Positions 25,320-39,118 of a stretch of 64,000 nt of DNA are shown piece by piece. A model generated the notes under the pieces. The model saw only the letters and a program-made list of their open reading frames with translations. It had not been told where the DNA came from and did not search any database. The stretch is from Nocardioides sp. Soil774. GTDB taxonomy: Bacteria > Actinomycetota > Actinomycetes > Propionibacteriales > Nocardioidaceae. The position numbers and the translations under genes are program-made. The stretch covers positions 1-64,000 of the forward strand of contig NZ_LMSM01000010.1 of the NCBI RefSeq assembly GCF_001428125.1, read 5' to 3'. The stretch's first letter is position 1, and every line of letters starts with the position of its first letter.

Positions 25320-26459
25320 TCACGACAGTGCTTCCACGAGGTCGTGGTCGGTGACCCGTTCGGAGAGCCGCCGGAGGTGGTGGGGACCGTTGCCCAGCCA
25401 CTGGTCGAGCACCTCGAGGTGCGCGGTGCCGACGCCGACGGCGTACTCCGCGGTCATGCCGATGCCGCCGTGGAGCTGGATGGCCTCCTGCCCGATGTGG
25501 CGCCCGGCCCGGCTCACCTGCAGGCCGACGCGGTCGGCGGCGTCGGCCACCGCGTCGCGGTCGCCGCCCGCGATCGTCATGGTCGCCCAGTCGACGACGC
25601 TGGTGGCCAGCTCGAGCGAGACGTACATGTCCGCGGCGCGGAAGGTGAGGGCCTGGAAGGTGTTGAGCGTGACCCCGAACTGCTTGCGGGTCTTGAGGTA
25701 GTCGGTGGTGGCGCGGACCTGGCTCTCCATCACGCCCAGCGCCTGGTTGGCGCCCAGGATCCGGGTCAGGTCGCTGATGGTGGCGATGCTCGCGGTCAGG
25801 TCGCGTCCCGGCTGGCCCAGCGGCGTCGCGGCGCTGTCGTCGAAGCGCACGCTCGCCGCGCGGGTCAGGTCGGCCGCGGCGTAGCCGGTGACCGTCGCGG
25901 CGGAGGCGTCGACCACGAAGGCGCCGGTGCCGCCGTCCGGCAGCGCGGCGGTCACGACGAGGTGGTCGGCGAAGGCGCCGCCGACGACGGGGTCGGCCAC
26001 GCCCGACAGCGTCCACCCGTCGCCCGACTCGCTCGCCCGTACGCCGTCCGCCTGCGCGGCCCAGCGACCACCCGGTGACGTGTCGGCCGCGGCGAGCACG
26101 ATCTCGCCGGCGCTCAGGCGACCCAGCAGGTCGGCCTTCTGCTCCGGCGTGCCGACCGCCGCGACCAGGCCGCCGGCGTGGACCACGCTCGCGAGGTAGG
26201 GCTCCGGCGCGAGCACGCGGCCGAGCTCGCGGCACACGATGCCGATCTCGACCGGGCCGGCGCCGACACCGCCGTGGTCCTCGCTGAAGGGCAGGCCCAG
26301 CACGCCCATCTCGGCCAGCCGGCCCCACAGGGTGCGGTCGAAGCCGGGGTCCTCGGCCACCGCGCGGCGCCGCGCGTCGTGGTCGGCGTACGCCGTCGCG
26401 AGCAGGCCGCGCACGGACTCGCGCAGCGCCTGCTGCTCGTCGTCGTAGGTGAAGTCCAT
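25320..26459 (-). CDS. Acyl-CoA dehydrogenase family protein, divergent subunit
   Basis: A 379-residue ACAD-fold protein with a diverged active site. It keeps the fold and a C-terminal QLHGGIGMTAEYAVGVGTAHLEVLDQWLGN, but the position of the usual catalytic-Glu motif (YEGTxxIQ) is altered to VGTAHLE and the FAD loop is unconventional (AADTSPGGRWAAQ). In mycobacteria such ACADs pair with a partner as alpha2beta2 enzymes (FadE26-FadE27 type). Next to it is a more conventional ACAD at 26480-27631, the probable partner. The ATG at 26459 was chosen because MDFTYDDEQQALRESV is the standard N-terminus; the gap to the partner is 20 bp. Confidence 0.85.
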   Translation of the reverse strand: MDFTYDDEQQALRESVRGLLATAYADHDARRRAVAEDPGFDRTLWGRLAEMGVLGLPFSEDHGGVGAGPVEIGIVCRELGRVLAPEPYLASVVHAGGLVAAVGTPEQKADLLGRLSAGEIVLAAADTSPGGRWAAQADGVRASESGDGWTLSGVADPVVGGAFADHLVVTAALPDGGTGAFVVDASAATVTGYAAADLTRAASVRFDDSAATPLGQPGRDLTASIATISDLTRILGANQALGVMESQVRATTDYLKTRKQFGVTLNTFQALTFRAADMYVSLELATSVVDWATMTIAGGDRDAVADAADRVGLQVSRAGRHIGQEAIQLHGGIGMTAEYAVGVGTAHLEVLDQWLGNGPHHLRRLSERVTDHDLVEALS

Positions 26460-26479
26460 GTCAGTCCTCTCCGGGCCCC

Positions 26480-27631
26480 TCAGAGTCCCAGGATCGTGCG
26501 GCTGATGATCTGGCGCTGGATCTCGTTGGACCCGCCGTAGATCGAGGCCTTGCGGAGGTTGAGGTAGGTCGGGGCGGAGCGGCGGGCCCAGCCCTCCTGC
26601 GGCGAGTCGTCGTCGGCACGCGCGGCGAGCGACGCGGGCCCCGCGAGGTCGAGCGCGAGCTCGCTCACGGCCTGCTGCAGCTCGGTGCCCTTGAGCTTGA
26701 GGACCGACGAGGCGGGGTGCGGCTCCCCGCCGGCGGAGTGGGCCACCACGCGCAGGGCGGTGAGCTCGAGGGCCAGCAGCTCGTTCTCCAGCTCGGCCAC
26801 GCGGGCGCGCACGAGCGGGTCGTCCATCTGGGCGGCGGCCGTCTTCTTCAGGGTGGCCAGCGCCCGCTTGGTGGCGCCCACCGGGGCGACGCCGACGCGC
26901 TCGTTGCCGAGCAGGAACTTCGCGATCGTCCAGCCCTGGCCGGGCTCGCCGACCAGCAGGTCGCCCGGCACGCGCACGTCGGAGAACCAGACCTCGTTGA
27001 CCTCGTGGCCGCCGTCGATGAGCTCGATCGGTCGCACCTCGACGCCGGGGCTGGTCATGTCGATGAGCAGCATCGAGATGCCGGCCTGCTTCTTCACCTC
27101 CGGGTCGGTGCGCACGAGGGTGAAGATCCAGTCGCCGTGCTGGCCCAGCGTGGTCCAGGTCTTCTGCCCGTTGACGACCCAGTCGTCGCCGTCGCGCACC
27201 GCGGTGGTGCGCAGGCTGGCCAGGTCGGAGCCGGCGTCGGGCTCGGAGAAGCCCTGCGACCACCAGATGTCGAGGTTGGCTGTCGCCGGCAGGAAGCGCT
27301 CCTTCTGCTCCTGGCTGCCGAACTGCGCGAGCACCGGCCCGATCATCGAGGCGTTGAAGGCCAGGGGGATCGGCACCCCGGCGCGCTGCATCTCCTCGTG
27401 CCACAGGTGGCGCTGGAGGTCGGTCCAGTCCTGGCCGCCCCACTCGGTGGGCCAGTGCGGCACCGCGAGCCCCTCGGCGTTGAGGGCGCGCTGGCTCTCC
27501 ACGATCTGGTCGCGGGTCAGGTGACGACCCTCGAGCACGGCGTCGCGGATCTCCTGCGGCACCTTCGTGGTGAAGAAGTCCCGCATCCGGGTGCGGAACT
27601 CCGCGTCGGCGGGGCTGAGCTCGAGCTGCAT
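26480..27631 (-). CDS. Acyl-CoA dehydrogenase, probable partner subunit
   Basis: A 383-residue acyl-CoA dehydrogenase with GFSEPDAGSDLASLRTTA (FAD/substrate loop), WVVNGQKTWTT and the C-terminal IYGGSNEIQRQIISRTILGL. It looks like the larger, FAD-competent partner of the adjacent divergent ACAD, as in heterotetrameric enzymes for sterol or branched side-chain degradation; the pairing is inferred from gene order and the family. An AAGGGAG site lies about five bases before the ATG at 27631. The gene leads the operon of three ACAD genes. A steroid or branched-acyl substrate is possible, but no other such gene is nearby. Confidence 0.9.
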   Translation of the reverse strand: MQLELSPADAEFRTRMRDFFTTKVPQEIRDAVLEGRHLTRDQIVESQRALNAEGLAVPHWPTEWGGQDWTDLQRHLWHEEMQRAGVPIPLAFNASMIGPVLAQFGSQEQKERFLPATANLDIWWSQGFSEPDAGSDLASLRTTAVRDGDDWVVNGQKTWTTLGQHGDWIFTLVRTDPEVKKQAGISMLLIDMTSPGVEVRPIELIDGGHEVNEVWFSDVRVPGDLLVGEPGQGWTIAKFLLGNERVGVAPVGATKRALATLKKTAAAQMDDPLVRARVAELENELLALELTALRVVAHSAGGEPHPASSVLKLKGTELQQAVSELALDLAGPASLAARADDDSPQEGWARRSAPTYLNLRKASIYGGSNEIQRQIISRTILGL

Positions 27632-27728
27632 GCGACTCCCTTGTTCCGGGGCTTGTCCGATGACCGGTCCGACGTACGACGAGGCCGGCCGCACCATCAT
27701 GGCGCGGCCGGCCTGACGAGGCGAGGCG

Positions 27729-28967
27729 TCAGCTCGCGGTGGCGTCGCTGTCGAGGGTCACGGTGGCGTCCTGCGTCTTGCCGTCCCGGTTCCAAGTGAC
27801 GGTGACCTGGTCGCCCGGGCGGTAGGAGCGGATCGTCGCGACGAGCGAGTCCGCGCCCGTGATCCGGTGGTCGTCGACGGAGGTGATCACGTCGCCGGCC
27901 TCGGCGGCCGTGGAGCCGGCGGTGACCTCGGCGATCTTGGCGCCCGCGGCGTCGTCGGTGATCCGGATGCCGAGGCGTGCGTGCGTAGGCGTCTCGCCCT
28001 TGGCCATCTGGTCGACGATCGGCATCACCTCGTCGATCGGGATCGCGAAGCCGAGGCCGATGGAGCCCGACTGACCCGACGAGCCGTACGGCGACTGCGA
28101 CGCGGCGGTGCGGATGGAGGAGTTGATGCCCACCACGGCGCCCGTCATGTCGGCGAGCGGGCCACCGGAGTTGCCGGGGTTGATCGCGGCGTCGGTCTGG
28201 ATGGCGGGGTAGGTCGTGGAGTTGCCCTGGTCGTCGGAGCCGACGTTGACCGGGCGGTCGAGGGCGCTGACGATGCCGCTGGTGACGGTGGCGTCGAGGC
28301 CGAAGGGGGAGCCGATCGCCACGACCCCCTCGCCCACGCCGAGGTTGGCCGACTTGCCGATGGTGGCGGCGGTGAGGCCGGAGACGTCGGTGGCCTTGAT
28401 GACGGCGGTGTCGGTGAGCGGGTCGGTGCCGAGGATCTCGGCGTCCGCGCTGCTGCCGTCGTCGAAGGACACCTTCAGCGAGCCCCCGCCCTGGGCCATC
28501 TCCACGACGTGGTTGTTGGTGAGGATGGTGCCGTCGGAGGTCAGGATGATGCCGGAGCCCGACGCCTCGCCCTGCTGGCCGCTGACGTCGATCTTGACCA
28601 CGCTGGGCAGCACCTTCTGCGCCACCGACTCCACCGACCCGTCGGCGGCCGGCGCCTGCGTCCGGCTCGACACGGTCGAGGTCGTGGTCGCGGCGGCACC
28701 CGCCGCGCTCACCGGCTCGTCGTGGGTGGCGTCCCACACCGCCGCGCCGCCGAGGCCGGCGCCGCCGCCCACGAGGAGGGAGGTCGCGACGACCGCGGCG
28801 GCCAGGCCCGAGCGCCGGCGCCGGGGCTCGGGCTGGGGGGCGAGCGGCCCACCCGGCCCACCCGGTCCCCCCGGTCCGCTCGACCACTGGTGCGGCTGCT
28901 GGAAGGGGGACTCGGGCCGGGGGTCCGGCCCTGCGGGCTGGTGCTGGTGGAAGGGTCCGTCGCTCAT
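27729..28967 (-). CDS. HtrA/DegP-type serine protease with PDZ domain
   Basis: A 412-residue S1C protease anchored by one membrane helix. The first 50 residues are Pro/Gly-rich, followed by a basic patch (EPRRRRSG), a helix at about 58-80 and then the exported protease. The catalytic triad is His in TNNHVVEM, Asp in LTDTAVIKA and Ser in NPGNSGGPL. A C-terminal PDZ domain (LGIRITDDAAGAKIAEV, GDVITSVDDHRITGADSL) binds substrates. It likely handles misfolded secreted proteins outside the membrane. It is divergent from the amylopullulanase gene, and the 232 bp between hold several operator-like repeats. Confidence 0.93.
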   Translation of the reverse strand: MSDGPFHQHQPAGPDPRPESPFQQPHQWSSGPGGPGGPGGPLAPQPEPRRRRSGLAAAVVATSLLVGGGAGLGGAAVWDATHDEPVSAAGAAATTTSTVSSRTQAPAADGSVESVAQKVLPSVVKIDVSGQQGEASGSGIILTSDGTILTNNHVVEMAQGGGSLKVSFDDGSSADAEILGTDPLTDTAVIKATDVSGLTAATIGKSANLGVGEGVVAIGSPFGLDATVTSGIVSALDRPVNVGSDDQGNSTTYPAIQTDAAINPGNSGGPLADMTGAVVGINSSIRTAASQSPYGSSGQSGSIGLGFAIPIDEVMPIVDQMAKGETPTHARLGIRITDDAAGAKIAEVTAGSTAAEAGDVITSVDDHRITGADSLVATIRSYRPGDQVTVTWNRDGKTQDATVTLDSDATAS

Positions 28968-29060
28968 GTCTTCGACGATGCGTCGCGACCCTGTGGATGC
29001 GCTGAGAACGTGCTGGGAAGTCCAGAAACCTCGTGGCGCCGCGAGGCAGCGCCGACGCGG

Positions 29061-29120
29061 CTGCAAGATCGGGGCCTCCGCACGCGGGGCGCCGATGAAA
29101 GATCTTGCAGGCGTTGCAAG
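29061..29120. promoter_or_regulatory. MalR/LacI-like operator cluster upstream of amylopullulanase
   Basis: CTGCAAGATC (29061-29070) and GATCTTGCAG (29101-29110) are perfect reverse complements 30 bp apart. A third half-site completes the tighter dyad CTTGCA-N5-TGCAAG at 29104-29120. TGCAAG/CTTGCA half-sites are known from Streptomyces alpha-amylase promoters regulated by the LacI-type MalR/Reg1. A -35-like TTGCAA overlaps the last half-site, with TAGTGT (29138-29143) 18 bp further on, so a repressor here would block transcription of the enzyme gene. Confidence 0.6.
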
Positions 29121-29199
29121 ACCTGCCAGGTTCCGCCTAGTGTGACGGCCGCCACGCTGCTCGGCCGCCCGGGGCGGCCACCACCTCTCGGGAGTCCCT

Positions 29200-34896
<5,697 letters not shown>

Positions 34897-34900
34897 CCCC

Positions 34901-34954
34901 CGCACGCACGAACGCCCCCGGCCGCTGTGGCCGGGGGCGTTCGTCGTGCGTGCG
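34901..34954. terminator. Strong bidirectional terminator between amylopullulanase and gltA
   Basis: A perfect 14-bp stem, GAACGCCCCCGGCC (34910-34923) with GGCCGGGGGCGTTC (34929-34942) around a 5-base loop, is extended by CGCACGCAC pairing with GTGCGTGCG beyond a two-base bulge. The hairpin ends right at the gltA stop codon, so it serves both convergent genes. Confidence 0.88.
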
Positions 34955-34957
34955 TGA

Positions 34958-36262
<1,305 letters not shown>

Positions 36263-36277
36263 GAGGGCTCCTGTTCA

Positions 36278-36311
36278 TACGTCTTTGTACGTCTTGGGTC
36301 CGTCCAACCTA
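36278..36311 (-). promoter_or_regulatory. gltA promoter with 10-bp-spaced direct repeat
   Basis: On the minus strand TAGGTT (36306-36311) is a good -10, leaving a leader of about 35-40 bases. In it AAGACGTA occurs twice (36288-36295 and 36278-36285), spaced 10 bp, one helical turn. Such tandem sites often bind a dimeric regulator, but none can be named. Confidence 0.4.
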
Positions 36312-36378
36312 GCCGCGGTACGCGCGCGAGCGCGAACCGGTGTCCATGCCCGTCCCGCCCCCTGTGGGCTGCGCCACC

Positions 36379-37704
36379 TCAGCGCCCGGCCACCCGGTCG
36401 GCCACCCGCGCGACGCGGCTCGTGCGCGCCAGGCCGGCGTCCTCGCGGCGGTCGGCGGCGCGGTAGAGGCGGTAGAGGGCGTGCACGCCCAGCCACCGCA
36501 GCGGCTCCGGCTCCCAGCGGCGCACCCGGTGGCCGGTCCACGGCAGCCGGGTGAGGTCGGTGTCGTGGCCGAGCACGAGGTCGCGCAGGGTGCGCCCGGC
36601 CAGGTTGGTCGCGGTGAGCCCCGACCCGACGTAGCCACCGGCGTGCCCCAGCCCGGTCGCGGGGTCGTACGCCACGCTGGCGCTCCAGTCGCGCGGCACC
36701 CCGAGCACGCCGCACCAGGCGTGGTCGAGGGCGATGCCGCGCAGCGACGGGAAGAGGGTGGTCAGCGTCGAGCGCAGCGACTCGACCGTCCAGTCCTGCG
36801 TGCGCCCCTGGATGTCGGTGCGCGAGCCGAAGCGGTAGGGCACGCCGCGCCCGCCCAGCGCGATGCGGCCGTCGGCGGTGCGCTGGGCGTAGCAGTAGGC
36901 GTGCGCCTCGTCGCCGAGAAGCTCCTCGCCGGCCCAGCCGATCGCGTCCCACTGGCCGGGCGTGAGGGGCTCGGTGACCACGATCGCGGAGTTCATCGGC
37001 AGCCAGTCGCGGCGGTGGCCGGCCAGCCCGGCGGTGAAGCCCTCCAGGCAGCGCAGCACGACCGGGGCGCGCAGCGTGCCGCGCTCGGTGACGACCACCC
37101 CCGGCTCGACGCGTACGGCCCGGGTGTCCTCGTGGATGCGCACGCCCCGCTCCCGCACGACCCGCGCCACGCCCGACACCAGCCTGGCCGGCTGCACCCG
37201 TGCGCAGTCGGGGTCGAACCGCCCCGAGACCGCGCCGGCGACCCGGATCCGCTGCGCCACCTGTTCCGCGTCGAGCTCGCCACCCAGGCGCTGGGCCTGC
37301 GCGCGCGACCGCGCGACGTAGAGGACGCCGCTGCGCACGATGTCGGCCTCGACGCCCTCGCGCGCCGCGACGTCGATGACCTCGTCGACGGTGCCGCGCA
37401 GCGCCGCGCGCAGCCGCGCGACGCCGTCCTCGCCCGCCACGGCGGCGTACGTCGTCGCGCTGCCGGCCAGCTCGCTCGAGAGCCAGCCGCCGTTGCGCCC
37501 CGAGGCGCCGAAGCCCGCGAACTCGGCCTCGACGACGCGGATGTCGAGGGTGGGGTCGGCCTCGTGCAGGTAGAAGGCCGTCCAGAGGCCCGTGAGCCCG
37601 CCGCCGACGATCGCCACGTCGCAGCGCGCGTCGCCGTCCAGCCGGTCCGTCGGGACGGGCAGCCCGACCTGTTGCCACCAGAAGGAGACGCCACCGTTGC
37701 GCAC
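36379..37704 (-). CDS. FAD-dependent amine/D-amino-acid-type oxidoreductase
   Basis: A 441-residue flavoprotein of the DAO family. The N-terminal dinucleotide fold is DVAIVGGGLTGLWTAFYLHE, then VVEAEFAGFGASGRNGGWLSSEL, typical of glycine/D-amino acid oxidases and gamma-glutamylputrescine oxidase-like enzymes that start with FWW. The C-terminal region has GHAGGYVGSGLTATNLAGRTLRDLVLG closing the FAD site. It should oxidise an amine or N-methyl amino acid with oxygen or another acceptor. The GTG at 37704 was preferred, with CACAAT upstream as a possible -10; a longer reading would enter the rplM promoter. Confidence 0.87.
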   Translation of the reverse strand: MRNGGVSFWWQQVGLPVPTDRLDGDARCDVAIVGGGLTGLWTAFYLHEADPTLDIRVVEAEFAGFGASGRNGGWLSSELAGSATTYAAVAGEDGVARLRAALRGTVDEVIDVAAREGVEADIVRSGVLYVARSRAQAQRLGGELDAEQVAQRIRVAGAVSGRFDPDCARVQPARLVSGVARVVRERGVRIHEDTRAVRVEPGVVVTERGTLRAPVVLRCLEGFTAGLAGHRRDWLPMNSAIVVTEPLTPGQWDAIGWAGEELLGDEAHAYCYAQRTADGRIALGGRGVPYRFGSRTDIQGRTQDWTVESLRSTLTTLFPSLRGIALDHAWCGVLGVPRDWSASVAYDPATGLGHAGGYVGSGLTATNLAGRTLRDLVLGHDTDLTRLPWTGHRVRRWEPEPLRWLGVHALYRLYRAADRREDAGLARTSRVARVADRVAGR

Positions 37705-37729
37705 GCGGTCATTGTGCTGCCCCGCCGTT

Positions 37730-37759
37730 TTGACCCCCACGCTCGGCGCGCCGTAACCT
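37730..37759 (+). promoter_or_regulatory. Promoter of rplM-rpsI
   Basis: TTGACC (37730-37735), an 18-base spacer and TAACCT (37754-37759) match a sigma-70 type promoter. It leaves a leader of about 160 bases before rplM. Confidence 0.62.
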
Positions 37760-37878
37760 TGCTGGTCGCGACTCCTGCCGCGTCCGCTCCTTCTGGGTGC
37801 GGGTGCAGATCCGGACGTCATCCTTCCTGAGGGGGGAGCGATCCGGGCCGTGTTCGTCAGAAGCCGCTGCACCACGAT

Positions 37879-37898
37879 CGGCCCTCGTCCGAGGGCCG
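37879..37898 (+). promoter_or_regulatory. Hairpin in the rplM leader
   Basis: CGGCCCTCG (37879-37887) and CGAGGGCCG (37890-37898) are perfectly complementary across two bases; a tetraloop with a stem of eight pairs is realistic. It lies about 30 bases before the rplM GTG, in a 160-base leader. Ribosomal protein leaders often carry autoregulatory structures. No run of U follows. Confidence 0.4.
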
Positions 37899-37927
37899 GG
37901 ACCAACGAACCAGAACGGGATACCGCC

Positions 37928-38371
37928 GTGCGCACGTACAGCCCCAAGCCCGCTGACATCCAGCGTGAGTGGCTCGTCATCGACGCCACCGACGTGGTCC
38001 TGGGCCGCCTCGCCGTCCAGACCGCGAACCTCCTCCGCGGCAAGCACAAGCCGACCTTTGCTCCTCACATGGACATGGGCGACTTCGTCATCATCGTGAA
38101 CGCCTCCAAGGTGTCGCTGTCGGGGACCAAGAAGACCACCAAGATGGCCTACCGCCACTCCGGCTACCCGGGCGGCCTCTCGGCCACCCCGTTCGGTGAG
38201 CTCCTCGAGAAGGACGCCCGCAAGGCCATCGAGAAGGCTGTGTGGGGCATGCTCCCGAAGAACAAGCTCGGTCGCCAGATGCTGAAGAAGCTCAAGGTCT
38301 ACGCCGGCCCCGACCACCCGCACCTGGCCCAGCAGGCCACTCCCTTCGAGATCTCCCAGATCTCCCAGTGA
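37928..38371 (+). CDS. rplM: 50S ribosomal protein L13
   Basis: A 147-residue L13, a component of the large ribosomal subunit that binds 23S rRNA early in assembly. The conserved blocks are [46 protein letters not shown] and [25 protein letters not shown]. The GTG at 37928 gives the standard actinobacterial N-terminus [14 protein letters not shown]. It is co-transcribed with rpsI, 17 bp downstream, from the promoter at 37730. In many actinobacteria L13-S9 follows truA, a link broken here. Confidence 0.98.
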   Translation: MRTYSPKPADIQREWLVIDATDVVLGRLAVQTANLLRGKHKPTFAPHMDMGDFVIIVNASKVSLSGTKKTTKMAYRHSGYPGGLSATPFGELLEKDARKAIEKAVWGMLPKNKLGRQMLKKLKVYAGPDHPHLAQQATPFEISQISQ

Positions 38372-38388
38372 CGACTGAGGACTCACAG

Positions 38389-38889
38389 ATGACTGAGAAC
38401 ACCACCGAGGTCGAGGAGACCTTCGAGACCGACGCCGAGGGCGTCGCCTACACGTCCGAGAGCGACGCCTCCGCGGACACCCCGGCCCGCCCGGCGACCA
38501 TCGCCCCCGGCGCGGCCACCGGCCGTCGCAAGGAGGCCGTCGCCCGCGTGCGCATCGTCCCGGGCACCGGCGAGTGGACCATCAACGGCCGCACGCTCGA
38601 CAGCTACTTCCCCAACAAGCTGCACCAGCAGATCGCGAACGAGCCGTTCGTCGAGCTGCAGCTCGAGGGTCGCTTCGACGTGATCGCCCGCATCCACGGC
38701 GGCGGCATCGCCGGCCAGGCCGGCGCCCTGCGCCTCGGCGTGGCCCGCTCGCTCAACGCCATCGACGTCGAGGCCAACCGCCCGGCGCTGAAGAAGGCCG
38801 GTCTGCTGACCCGCGACGCCCGCGTCGTGGAGCGCAAGAAGGCCGGTCTCAAGAAGGCCCGCAAGGCCTCGCAGTTCAGCAAGCGCTGA
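38389..38889 (+). CDS. rpsI: 30S ribosomal protein S9
   Basis: A 166-residue S9. The core begins with [25 protein letters not shown] and ends in the invariant QFSKR tail that contacts P-site tRNA. An acidic, low-complexity N-terminal extension of about 40 residues precedes the core, as in other actinobacterial S9 proteins. The ATG at 38389 is chosen over an in-frame GTG at 38368 because GAGG lies about nine bases upstream of it. A terminator hairpin (38919-38952) follows. The protein helps bind tRNA in the small ribosomal subunit. Confidence 0.97.
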   Translation: MTENTTEVEETFETDAEGVAYTSESDASADTPARPATIAPGAATGRRKEAVARVRIVPGTGEWTINGRTLDSYFPNKLHQQIANEPFVELQLEGRFDVIARIHGGGIAGQAGALRLGVARSLNAIDVEANRPALKKAGLLTRDARVVERKKAGLKKARKASQFSKR

Positions 38890-38918
38890 TCCACCGGGTC
38901 GCATGGCGACCTGCCCCC

Positions 38919-38952
38919 AGGGCCCGCACTGCCGTCAGGCGGTGCGGGCCCT
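38919..38952 (+). terminator. Terminator of rplM-rpsI
   Basis: AGGGCCCGCAC (38919-38929) and GTGCGGGCCCT (38942-38952) form a perfect 11-bp stem 30 bp after the rpsI stop. A T-rich tail is lacking, as often in high-GC genomes. Confidence 0.8.
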
Positions 38953-39030
38953 GTGCCGTCCCGGGGCCCACCCCTGGGGGTGAGGTCCAACCGTCAAACC
39001 GCCAGCATCACCACAGGTCTCGTCAAGGTG

Positions 39031-39048
39031 GTGTGAAGCCGGTCACAC
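39031..39048. promoter_or_regulatory. CRP-family operator, fully symmetric
   Basis: GTGTGAAGCCGGTCACAC consists of GTGTGA-N6-TCACAC, a perfect match to the CRP consensus core TGTGA-N6-TCACA. It lies 70 bp before the start of the secreted repeat protein. A TAGCGT at 39066-39071 could be the -10, with the right half of the site at the -35 position. Control by a Crp-like cAMP-responsive regulator is inferred. Confidence 0.62.
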
Positions 39049-39118
39049 GCCTCTCGGTTCCTGCCTAGCGTCGCGAACGTGCGCCGTGGGGGTGCACCAC
39101 GCACCCAGGGGGATCTTC

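Noticed and set aside
39086..39118. Upstream GTG start of the PxKF repeat protein
   Set aside because: It would add 11 residues before the signal peptide and ignore the AGGGGG site that precedes ATG 39119.
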